From contig NC_134517.1 in assembly GCF_027942865.1 (NCBI RefSeq), positions 19,474,009-19,538,008 on the forward strand: a stretch of 64,000 bases of DNA, in the 5' to 3' direction. The DNA comes from Odontesthes bonariensis. Lineage: Eukaryota > Chordata > Actinopteri > Atheriniformes > Atherinopsidae. Numbering within the stretch: position 1 is the stretch's first letter; the number at the start of each line of letters is the position of its first letter. The position numbers and the translations under genes are program-made. The notes under the pieces are model-generated. The model saw only the letters and a list, made by a program, of their open reading frames with translations. It searched no databases and had not been told where the DNA came from. This document shows, piece after piece, positions 35,090-44,305 of the stretch.

Positions 35090-35409
35090 TGTTATACCCT
35101 TGAACAAGGGAAATAGCGATGGGAAAACGAGTAAATGAAACGGTCGCTCTCTCCTTCTTTCGTCTTTACTGAGTGAGGAAGAGGTGCGTGCTCCCCCTAC
35201 TGGATCCCGGAGGCATTACCAATTATAAATATTTAACCCACACAGATTTCAAATGCAATCATGTTAATCTTATAAAAGCATTTACATTCAAGACAAAATT
35301 AAACTACTTCTAACGAACAGCTGTCTAATATCAGTTATCTTAATTATGTTTATCATTTCACTTATAAACTAAAAACTGTCTAATATCAGTTATATTATTA
35401 CTTATGACA
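35090..35409 (+). mobile_element. probable solo LTR, 320 bp
   Basis: The insertion is absent from units 1 and 3. It starts TGTTATAC and ends TTATGACA (TG...CA), flanked by a 4-bp duplication CTAT (35086-35089 and 35410-35413). No internal coding region is present. The strand is arbitrary. A solo LTR from a retrotransposon is the simplest reading; the family is unknown. Confidence 0.6.
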
Positions 35410-36239
35410 CTATGCTAACATTTCTTTAGATTAATGGATGTAAAGATAATGTTAAGATGAAGTGTGACTGTAAGTTGGACCCAACAGCCCATCTGTTCAA
35501 CATGTTTTTAATAACTTCAGCTTTAAATTATTATAAAAGAATAGTTTGAAAAATTGTAAAATATTCTTCATGCCAGATAACAGTGCCTCGTGCCATATGC
35601 CATACTGACAGCTATTCTTATCTGGACAGGTAGACAAATAGAGAAAGTTATAGCAAGGAAAAATTTAGTAGACTGAAATCATACACACCAATTTTTTTTC
35701 TTGATTGTCTGTAAAAAGGTGCAACAACAGCTTTACGTCCTAAAGCAGGGGTCTTCAACGTTTTTCAGGCCAAGGACCCCCAAACTGATGGGAAGTTGGA
35801 GCAGGGACCCCCCTACTATTTATATGGCATACAATTGTGTTTTATATTTAACGGGGCCTAGTGTCGTGTATAAACATTGCTAATCTGTTATTGTACATTC
35901 AATACTAAGCTATTCAAATAATAAACAGGTTAATATATTCATGTTTTTATTTTAAACATGTGCAAGGTACAGGGTGGCCGTGCCACTGCCATTTATAAAC
36001 AAACATCTTGCATAGAACACTGAGCTAGTCAAATAATCCACAGATTTTAACTTTAAACATGCATGTAGATGGGACAATGAATCCTCAAACCATCTGTGGA
36101 TGGCACACGTTTGCACACAATTTGTGAGAAAAAACTGTTTAAAAAAAATTAATAAATAAAAAAATTTAAATCGTCTAATCAACCAAAGATTTCGCGACCC
36201 CTCTACAGTAACTCCGCGGACCCCCTGTTGAAGACCTCT

Positions 36240-36789
36240 AGCCTAGAAATCTAGACGCCCCTAGCGACCGCAAATTGAATTTGCTCCGGGGCTAGTCTAG
36301 TCACTTGTGGTCGTTTTGCGAGGCTACAAATCGAAACTTAATCGGGCTAATCAAATCGTGAGGAGCGGGGTCGGAGGCCGGGCTACCTAGTGACGACAGA
36401 GGTGCGACGTTTCAGTGTGTAGTTCCAGAGAGAGGTATGGCTGCGCCCAGCGAACAGTCTTTCAATTTGGCTTTGGCAGCGACTCTAGAAAATGTAGATA
36501 TACAGTTTTCTTTGCGAGACGAACAGATAACTGCACTTAAGTTTTTTTTTAAAAAAAGGACGTTTTCGGAGTTTTGCCCACCGGGTACGGTAAAAGTTTA
36601 ATTTACTTTCCGTCGCGCTGACTACGTAATCCTTCTTCATCGCTCTGATTGGTTGTTGCGCCATCCTATTGCGTGGCGTTGAGTGCAGAGGCAACTTGAC
36701 ACACAACCGTTTATCCCGCCCACACTGCTATCCAGCGTCACTAGACCCCTGTACAGCTTTTTGCTGTACGGGTCTGGCTTGCTAGGCTG
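36240..36789 (+). mobile_element. nested DNA element carrying a helicase remnant
   Basis: The element starts AGCCTAGAAATCTAGAC and ends with the imperfect inverted repeat GTCTGGCTTGCTAGGCT, then G. It sits in the right end of the hAT element, with gaagacctct duplicated on both sides (36230-36239 and 36790-36799), implying a 9-10 bp target duplication. The interior has the start of a RecQ-like helicase frame. It is probably a deletion derivative of a larger transposon. The superfamily is uncertain. Confidence 0.72.
36437..36621 (+). pseudogene. RecQ/DEAD-like helicase N-terminal remnant
   Basis: ATG at 36437 opens MAAPSEQSFNLALAATLEN and VDIQFSLRDEQITALKFFF, close to a helicase Q-motif region. 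After a frameshift in a T9/A7 run, the frame reads KDVFGVLPTGYGKSLIY, a clear Walker A (motif I). It stops at 36621. All later helicase motifs are absent. I infer that the parent transposon carried a helicase gene and this copy kept its first 60 or so codons. Confidence 0.75.
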
Positions 36790-36808
36790 GAAGACCTCTG
36801 TCCTAAAG

Positions 36809-37667
36809 TAAAAACTCTACTGTAACTTTGACCACATGATGGCGATATTGGACAGTTTTTCACGGTAAAATTAAGCATCCACCATGAAGCTCAACATGAA
36901 AATCATCCATCGAAGTGTGGCTGCAGCTTTTTATGCTTCTGTGCATTCACAATTTTGAAACATAAGAGCTAAACTTGTGGAGCACAGTATGTGATAAACC
37001 ACCAAAGCATGCCACCATCCCGGCATCAGAATGCCTGTCATGCTACAAAATAAGTATTACTTTGATAAACAGCTATGAGTGTTAACTAAAATAAATCTAA
37101 ATAATTGAGAAAGGAGGCAATTTGAAGAAGCCGAGAGCAAGAGTTTGAATGTACGTGATCCCATTTTGAAGATATGAAGCAGTTTTTATTAACCCCATCC
37201 TCCTCACAGTGGCTGGGTAGATGAGACGTTGGCCTCTGACTCCAGATGTGCGTCAGCTCTGGTTTACCTTTGAAGCCGAATGCTCTGTCCATTTTACAGG
37301 AGAACATTCGTGAGTGGGTTTGACCGCAGGCAAATGTTTAATTAGACGAAAGTAATGCAAAGGAAAACCAGTACAGTCGAGCGAGAGGATTACCCCATCA
37401 CAAGTGCTTCACTTGGTCGGAAGACATCGGGAGTGGCACACAATTTTAAACATCTTGGACACAGACAGGATAAACTTTCGGCAATTCTGTTACACATAAT
37501 TTACTTAAAGACAGTGTTTGTTTTTTCCGACTTGAGCCTTCCCAGAAAGAGAATGAGCCCACATGTGCCCATTTATCTGTTTTTTGTAACTTTTATCCAG
37601 TGATGTGTGGTTATTTGATTGCATGCATGTCTGTATTTGTCTGTGTTTAAAAGTAGCTCAGTCATCA
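36809..37667 (+). other. nqo1-array spacer of unit 2, right part
   Basis: Shared spacer, with a deletion that breaks the 61-codon frame and an inverted segment at 37469-37642 (separate entry). I recognise no gene. Confidence 0.55.
37469..37642 (-). repeat. inverted 0.17-kb spacer segment
   Basis: This is the reverse complement of the segment lying at 32653-32826 before copy 2 and about 42249-42422 before copy 4, while the sequence on both sides is in normal orientation. Anchors: it opens gataaactttcggca and ends gcatgcatgtctgtattt, whereas the others open acaaatacagacatgc and end gccgaaagtttatc. ACAG/CTGT flanks both edges. Confidence 0.85.
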
Positions 37668-38684
37668 ACATGCTTTTTCATTATAAATAAAGTTCTATTT
37701 AGACCTGTATGTCCTAGCCTCATTCTGGATACCACATCTTCTTCCTGTTTACTCCTGCTTGTACTCCTACTCCTCCCCACCTTTCCTTGAATATTACACA
37801 GATGTCTCCCAGACTGACCATTATCCCATAAGACCTGCCATTTTCCAATAATTTAGCTTTAATTATACTTTTGACTTCAGCTTTGCTGTATTTAACCTTC
37901 ATATCTATAACAGATTTTCTTGCTGCTTCTTTTGCACATCTGTCCGCCAGTTCATTACCTCCTACACCTATATGGGCTGGAACCCATAGAAGCGTAGTAC
38001 TGATACCAGACCTTAATAGGTTGTTGGCTAGTTGCATTATTTCATACACTATGTCCAGTCTTGATTCAGAGTGAAGGTTCTTCAGGCTTATCAACGCTGA
38101 ACTAGAGTCTGAAGCTATTACAGCTTGCTTAGGCCTATTACTCTGTACCCACAACAGGGCCATCCATATTGCCAACAATTCTGCTGTATAAACAGCCAAG
38201 TCATCATTAATTCTTCTAAAGGATTTGACATTTAGTTGAGGGATAACATAGGCAATTCCCACTTTCTTGTCAGTCTGTTTAGATGCATCGGTATACAAAA
38301 TGAGTGTTTCTTTATACTTACTTGCTATATAACTTTTGACAATATAATGGTCTAGTTCATTATGCTTCTTTTCATCCAGCAAACCCAAGTCAATAGGAAC
38401 ATCTGCCAGTAACCAAGGGGGAACACCTGAATAAGCCACTGTAGGGCTTATTTAAAGAGCACCGATTCCTATTGTGGAAGTTTTCTGCCTTATTGTCCAA
38501 CCTAAGCTTTTAATTAGATCATTCTCTCTCTCTTGGCATTGCCATAAAACTGACTGGCTCATGTGTTTAGCAGTATGGCCTCTTAAGTTTGGCCAGTACA
38601 CAAGAGATAGCTGGTCTCTTCTAAGATGAAGAGGCATCTCCCCCATCTCCACCTGAACGGCTGCCACTGGCGTGGTCTTAATTA
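37668..38684 (-). mobile_element. I-like LINE 3' fragment replacing spacer before copy 3
   Basis: About 1.0 kb of non-LTR element on the minus strand lies between agctcagtcat and agatgagagatctg. About 70 bp of spacer present in units 2 and 4 is missing at the junction. It keeps the end of the reverse transcriptase and a complete RNase H domain. The left boundary is approximate. Confidence 0.8.
37720..38679 (-). pseudogene. LINE ORF2 end: RT tail plus RNase H
   Basis: The frame reads VQVEMGEMPLHLRRDQLSLV (RT C-terminal region of I-like elements), meets an in-frame TAA at 38452-38454, then continues in the same frame as an RNase HI domain. The RNase H motifs are present: ILYTDASKQTD (first Asp), AVYTAELLAIW (Glu), VIASDSSSALISL (second Asp) and WVPAHIGVGGNELADRCAKE (His and final Asp). 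The end of the frame (after KSIIKAKLLE) looks scrambled or shifted. The domain architecture, an RNase H after RT, fits the I/Nimb group as I know it. Confidence 0.85.
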
Positions 38685-38781
38685 GATGAGAGATCTGAGA
38701 GATAATCCCCCATTTCAGGTGATTGATTTGTGGCCTTAATTGCTAATTGACAGCACCTGAGAGAGCTGGATCTAGGAGGTG

Positions 38782-38788
38782 TATAAAA
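38782..38788 (+). promoter_or_regulatory. TATA box of nqo1 copy 3
   Basis: TATAAAA, 90 bp before the ATG at 38872. Shared promoter sequence begins only at 38685, just after the LINE fragment, so about 100 bp of the array promoter remains. The inverted repeat reads TGCTAATTGACAGCA as in copy 1. Confidence 0.8.
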
Positions 38789-38871
38789 ACAGCATCCTGT
38801 GCTTTGTTGCAGTATGAACTTTGTTAAACCAGCTAAGTGTACAGTTCATAATTTACAGAACTCGTGTCAGG

Positions 38872-40105
38872 ATGGGTAAGACTTATGTTTGACCTGCATG
38901 AAAAGTTTACTGTTACATTTGGTGAATGTCTGTGAATTGATATTAATCTGATGGCTACTAAATCTAATCTTTTCTTGTCTTGGCAGCAAAGAAAGTGTTG
39001 ATCGTGTATGCTCACCAGAGCTCTGGCTCATTCAACGCTGCAGCCAAAGATGCTGCAGTGAAGGTTTTGACCACTCAAGGCTACGCAGTCGACGTCTCTG
39101 ACCTGTACGCCATGAACTTCAAAGCCACTGCTACAGCTGAGGACATCAAAGGTGTCTTGATACACAAATTAATTAAAGAGGCCTTACATTTGACTGGTCT
39201 GTAAATCTAACAAACCCCACTTGTTACAGGAGACGTGAAGGACGCTGAACACTTTCGTTACTCAAAGGAGACCCAGCTTGCATGGGAGGACGGGAGACTG
39301 TCGGATGACATCACTAAGGAGCAAACTAAACTTACTGAGGCAGACCTCATTATCTTTCAGGTAGAACCTGGGTGCCAGTAATGTTTGTACTAACCAATAA
39401 ATCTTCATTATACAAAATATGGGCCTGTTCTCCCCAGTTCCCCATGTACTGGTTCAGTGTTCCTGGAATCTTGAAGGGCTGGATTGATCGGGTGCTCACG
39501 AGTGGATTTGCCTTCTCGCAGGACAAGCGGTACAGTCTGGGAATCTTCAAGGTAAGGGCTAAATCAAGGTTTGTATTTGTCTCAAAAGATCCTGTGTTCT
39601 CAACTTGCTTCCTCTTTTCAGGACAAGAAAGCCATGTTGTCCTTTACCACTGGGTCTCTTGAATCCATGTTCAGCCCAACTGGCCTCAATGGGGACATGA
39701 ATGTCACACTGTGGCCCCTGCAGGTACTATTTCACTCCAGATGGACTACTTGCAATAAACTGGACTTCAAGCATCCATACAGACACAACTGTTCCTATCC
39801 CCCTGCAGAATGGCATCCTTCACTACTGTGGCTTCCAGGTCCTGGCCCCTCAGATCTTCTGGGCTCCTTCTTCCGCTTCTCCTGAAGCTCGCACCAGCAT
39901 GCTGGAGGGCTGGCGTACACGTCTGCAAGGCCTCATGGAAGAAAAGCCGCTGTCCTTCATTCCCTTGGACAGCTTTGACGACAAGGGCTTCCAGTTGAAG
40001 CCTGATGTCCATGAGGAGCATGCCAGCAAGGAGTTTGGACTGACGGTGGGCATCCACCTGGGCAAGCGGCTGCCTCCCCACAGCCAGATGAAAGCTGGGT
40101 GCTGA
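38872..40105 (+). CDS. nqo1: NAD(P)H quinone reductase, nqo1 copy 3
   Basis: Third gene of the array. Coding exons are 38872-38875, 38987-39151, 39230-39360, 39438-39551, 39622-39723 and 39809-40105, giving 270 residues. It shares TQGYAVDV (exon 2) and GDVKDAE (exon 3 start) with copy 4, but LQGLMEEK and the exon 6 body with copy 2. TGLNGD replaces TGINGD in exon 5 (residue 160). Intron 5 is of the copy 4 type (ggactacttgcaataaac). AATAAA is at 40134. The promoter is cut short by the LINE fragment, so its expression may differ from that of its sisters. The coding region looks intact. Confidence 0.93.
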
Positions 40106-42474
40106 GGAAATGGTTGTCCTGACATATGTGATGAATAAAAGCTGGTTTATTCTGACACTGCTATTGAATCCCTATTTGGATTTCTTGGGCTCGACTCATG
40201 ACTTTCACCAGTGGTGTCACTTGTTTCTGTTTCCTGGATTTGTGTACAGCAATTTAAATCGGATATATTCCTAAATCTGGCCATAGATTTCATGACTTAA
40301 ATGGGCTTCATAAACTGTTTTTGCTGCAGTTTGAGGTGTGGAATCTGTAACTAGTGACTCTAAAATAGTTTAAGATAAACTTCCAGCAGAGCAGTGACAT
40401 TTTGGATTCTGCACTTGAGGGAGAAGGCTTTAGCTTAAACTAAATTTAAATAACTCTTCTCCTGGGGCAAATTAAGTAACTAGTAAACCCTAAGCCCACT
40501 TAATCCAACACATAATGGACATCATTATACTTGAACTATTTCACACTTGTCCATATACAACAATTCCAATATAACGAAGACATCTGACATGGTGCTAACT
40601 GGAACCATTTTAGTTGGAACAAAGTTTTTTTTTTTTTTTTTAAAAGTCCAAAGGTATTGCAGTCAAATGTGAACATAACTGTTTTAATTCATTCAAGCCT
40701 TTAGTACTCAATACTAACTTTCATTAACATGTTGCCATTAAGCAACTTGCTAATCATAAAGAAGCCACACTTTAAATTGTATTTCTATGAATTATACATT
40801 AAAAATAAAATTGAGCATCGGGCATGACATTTTAGGAAAGTGTATATTTATAGGCATCAATGTACCAAATCAAAACCGCATGTAAAAGTTGGGAAATTGA
40901 TGTACTGGATTTGAGGGCAGAAAGTGTTTATATTTGTGTTACACAATGGTCTCATCAAGTATCCATTATGCTCCTCCATTGTTCTTCCTAGTTCTCCTAC
41001 CGTAGTTGCATTGAAGGCCATTTTTACTTGCTCAATTTGGGTCAAGTGGGCAACGTTTTACCAGGCGGGTAAAAGAATCCTCAGAAAAGCAGCTCTGCAT
41101 TACTGTAAGCTGCTATGCCAACTTTTCTTTTGATTAATGGATGTCAAGATAATGTTAAGATGAAGTGTGACTGTAAGTTGGACCCAAAAGCCCATCTGTT
41201 CAACATGTTTTTAATAACTTCAGCTTTAAACTATTATAAAAGAATAGTTTGAAAAATTGTAAACTATTCTTCATGCCAGATAACAGTGCCTTGTGCCATA
41301 TGCCATACTGACAGCTATTCTTATCTGGACAGGTAGGCAAAAAGAGAAAGTTATAGAAAGGAAAAATTTAGGCGACTGAAATCATGAACACCACAAATGT
41401 TTCCTCTTGATTGTCTGTAAAAAGGTGCAACAACAGCTTTACGTCCTAAAGTAAAAGCTCTACTGTAACTTTGACCACATGATGGCGCTATTTGGCAGTT
41501 TTTCGCCGTAAAATTAAGGATCCATCATGAAGCTCAACATGAAAATCATCCATCGAAGTGTGGCTGCAGCTTTTTATGCTTCTGTGCATTCACAAGAACT
41601 AAACGTGTGTATCACAGTATGTGATAAACCACCAAAGCATGCCACCATCCCAGAAAAAAAACACAATCTCTTCCTTCACAACAAAAGGAATACAGCCAGA
41701 GGCTCAATATGAGGCATAATGATGACCAACAAAGAAGTTTTGTGATGAATACAATGACAGGGAGGTCACAGAGATTAAACAAGACACCCTCACAAAGATC
41801 AGAATGCCTGTCATACTACAAAATAAGTTTTACTTTGATAAACAGCTATGAGTGTTAACTAAAATAAATCTAAATAATTGAGAAAGGAGGCAATTCGAAG
41901 AAGCCGAGAGCAAGAGTTTGAATGTACGTGATCCCATTTGCAGATATGAAGCAGTTGTTTATTAACCCCATCCTCCTCACAGTGGCTGGGTAGATGAGAC
42001 GTTGGCCTCTGACTCCAGATGTGCGTCAGCTCTGGTTTGCCTTTGAAGCCCAATGCTCTGTCCATTTTACAGGAGAACATTCGTGAGTGGGTTTGACCGC
42101 AGGCAACTGTTTCTTTAGACAAAAGTAATGCAAAGGAAAACCAGCACAACCAGTACAGTCGAGCGAGAGGATTACCCCATCACAAGTGCTTCATGTGGTC
42201 AGAAGACATCGGGAGTGGCACGCAATTTTAAACATCTTGGAGACAGACAGATAAATACAGACATGCATGCTATCAAATAACCACACATCCCTGTATAAAA
42301 GTTACAAAAAACAGATACATGGGCACATGTGGGCTCATTCTCTTTCTGGGAAGGCTCAAGTCGGAAAAAACAAATACTGTCTTGAAGTAAAATATGTGTA
42401 ACAGCACTGCCGAAAGTTTATCCTGTGTTTAAAAGTAGCTCAATCAAAACTAATCTTTTAGTGATACAGAACAT
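40106..42474 (+). other. nqo1-array spacer of unit 3, without large insertion
   Basis: This is the cleanest copy of the spacer: no piggyBac, hAT, LTR or LINE insert. It holds a poly(T) tract at 40626-40640, the 61-codon frame at 41527-41712, and the segment before copy 4 in normal orientation. It is the best reference for the ancestral unit. Confidence 0.6.
41527..41712 (+). other. conserved 61-codon spacer open frame (unit 3)
   Basis: This frame opens MKLNMKIIHRSVAAAF. It is the same length as the unit 1 copy, with differences confined to residues 3-4 and one position in the HNLFLHN stretch. Function unknown. Confidence 0.3.
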
Positions 42475-42612
42475 AAAATGGAAAATATTTTTTGATTTCA
42501 GTAGAAAATCAATAGATGAGAGATCTGAGAGATAATCCCCCATTTCAGGTGATTGATTGATGACCTTAATTGCTGATTGACAGCACCTGAGAGAGATGGA
42601 TCTAGAAGGGTG

Positions 42613-42619
42613 TATAAAA
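42613..42619 (+). promoter_or_regulatory. TATA box of nqo1 copy 4
   Basis: TATAAAA, 90 bp before the ATG at 42703. The upstream block carries TGCTGATTGACAGCA and gagagatggatctag, matching copy 2. Confidence 0.8.
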
Positions 42620-42702
42620 ACAGCATCCTGTGCTTTGTTTCAGTATGAACTTTGTTAAACCAGCTAAGTGTACAGTTCATCATTTACAGAACTGGTGTCA
42701 GG

Positions 42703-43938
42703 ATGGGTAAGAGTAATGTCTTTGTTTGACCTGCATGAAAGGTTTACTGTTACATTTTGTGTATATCTGTGAAATTATATTATTCTGATGGCTACTAAAT
42801 CTAATCTTTCTTTTCTTGGCAGCAAAGAAAGTGTTGATCGTGTATGCTCACCAGAGCTCTGGATCATTCAACGCTGCAGCCAAAGATGCTGCAGTGAAGG
42901 TTTTGACCACTCAAGGCTACGCAGTCGACGTCTCTGACCTGTACGCCATGAACTTCAAAGCCACTGCTACAGCTGAGGACATCAAAGGTGTCTTGATACA
43001 CAAATTAATTAAAAAGGCCTTACATTTGACTGGTCTGTAAATCTAACAAACTCCACTTGTTACAGGAGATGTGAAGGACGCTGAACACTTTCGTTACTCA
43101 AAGGAGACCCAGCTTGCATGGGAGGACGGGAGACTGTCGGATGACATCACTAAGGAGCAAACTAAACTTACTGAGGCAGACCTCATTATCTTTCAGGTAG
43201 AACCTGGGTGCCAGTAATGTTTTTACTAACCAATAAATCTTATTTATACAAAATGTGGGCCTGTTCTCCCCAGTTCCCCATGTACTGGTTCAGTGTTCCT
43301 GGAATCTTGAAGGGCTGGATTGATCGGGTGCTCACGAGTGGATTTGCCTTCACGCAAGACAAGCGGTACAGTCTGGGAATCTTCAAGGTAAGGGCTCAAT
43401 CAAGGTTTGTATTCGTCTCAAAAGATCCTGTGTTCTCAACTTGCTTCCTCTTTTCAGGACAAGAAAGCCATGTTGTCCTTTACCACTGGCTCTCTTGAAT
43501 CCATGTTCAGCCCAACTGGCATCAATGGGGACATGAATGTCACACTGTGGCCCCTGCAGGTACTATTTCACTCCAGATGGACTACTTGCAATAAACTGGA
43601 CTTCAAGCATCCATACTTACACAAATGTTCCTATCCTCCTGCAGAATGGCATCCTTCACTACTGTGGCTTCCAGGTCCTGGCCCCTCAGATCTTCTGGGC
43701 TCCTTCTTCCGCTTCTCCTGAAGCTCGCACCAGCATGCTGGAGGGCTGGCGTACACGTCTGCAAGGCCTCCTGGAAGAAAAGCCGCTGTCCTTCATTCCC
43801 TTGGACAGCTTTGACGAGAAGAGCTTCCAGTTAAAGCCTGACCTCCATGAGGAGCATGACAACGATTTTGGACTGACGGTGGGCATCCACCAGGGCAAGC
43901 GGCTGCCTCCCCACAGCCAGATGAAAGCTGGGTGCTGA
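42703..43938 (+). CDS. nqo1: NAD(P)H quinone reductase, nqo1 copy 4
   Basis: Last gene of the array. Coding exons are 42703-42706, 42823-42987, 43066-43196, 43274-43387, 43458-43559 and 43645-43938, giving 269 residues. It is the most diverged protein. AFTQDKRY replaces AFSQDKRY (residue 127). Exon 6 has [15 protein letters not shown] and [14 protein letters not shown] where the others have [15 protein letters not shown] and [15 protein letters not shown], with a net loss of one codon. These changes cluster in the C-terminal segment, away from the flavin site. AATAAA is at 43967. Homology to the other units stops shortly after it, so this is the right edge of the array. Confidence 0.93.
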
Positions 43939-43995
43939 GGAAATGGTTGTCCTGACATATGTGATGAATAAAAGCTGGTTTATTCTGACACTGTT

Positions 43996-44301
43996 GTAGA
44001 ACTGAATGGTTTCCTGTCCAGATTATCTTTTGTCAGGTGGTTAATTTGACTACTTGTTTGCATATCAAGTATAGCCCAGAAGGTGTCTGAAAGTTAAACA
44101 CTTGTATCCTAGCAGTCCTGGTATGCCTCCAACCAAGTCATGGGTGACCCAACTCCACACATGCTACAATCTTGTAGCAACGTATGCAATCGGCTTGACA
44201 TGGAATAGCTTAGGACATCCCTCAGGACTTAACAGTGGCCCTAAATGTAAACTGAAGGGCAGCAGAACTTGATGACACCATCTTGCTGCTGGTGCTCAAG
44301 G
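43996..44301. other. unique sequence right of the array
   Basis: No exon or repeat recognised. Confidence 0.45.
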
Positions 44302-44305
44302 TTAA

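Larger units (their letters stand above)
35746..36800. mobile_element. non-autonomous hAT-type transposon, interrupted
   Basis: The left end CAGGGGTCTTCAAC and right end GAAGACCTCTG are inverted repeats. An exact 8-bp target duplication TCCTAAAG flanks it (35738-35745 and 36801-36808), as expected for hAT. Units 1 and 3 have the empty site (cctaaagtaaaagctctact). No hAT transposase frame is present. Its right end is split by the 36240-36789 element. Confidence 0.85.
24068..43995 (+). repeat. tandem array of four nqo1 units
   Basis: Four head-to-tail units begin near 24068, 32878, 38685 (5' end replaced by a LINE) and 42475. Each has promoter, six coding exons and polyadenylation signal. Units 1-3 are followed by a shared spacer of about 2.5 kb, while unit 4 loses homology a few bases after its polyadenylation signal. 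After subtracting insertions, unit 1 (about 8.8 kb) comes to roughly 3.8 kb, matching unit 3 (about 3.8 kb). The spacer carries shared landmarks such as ctgacagctattctta and aagtgtggctgcagc in units 1-3. Confidence 0.92.
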
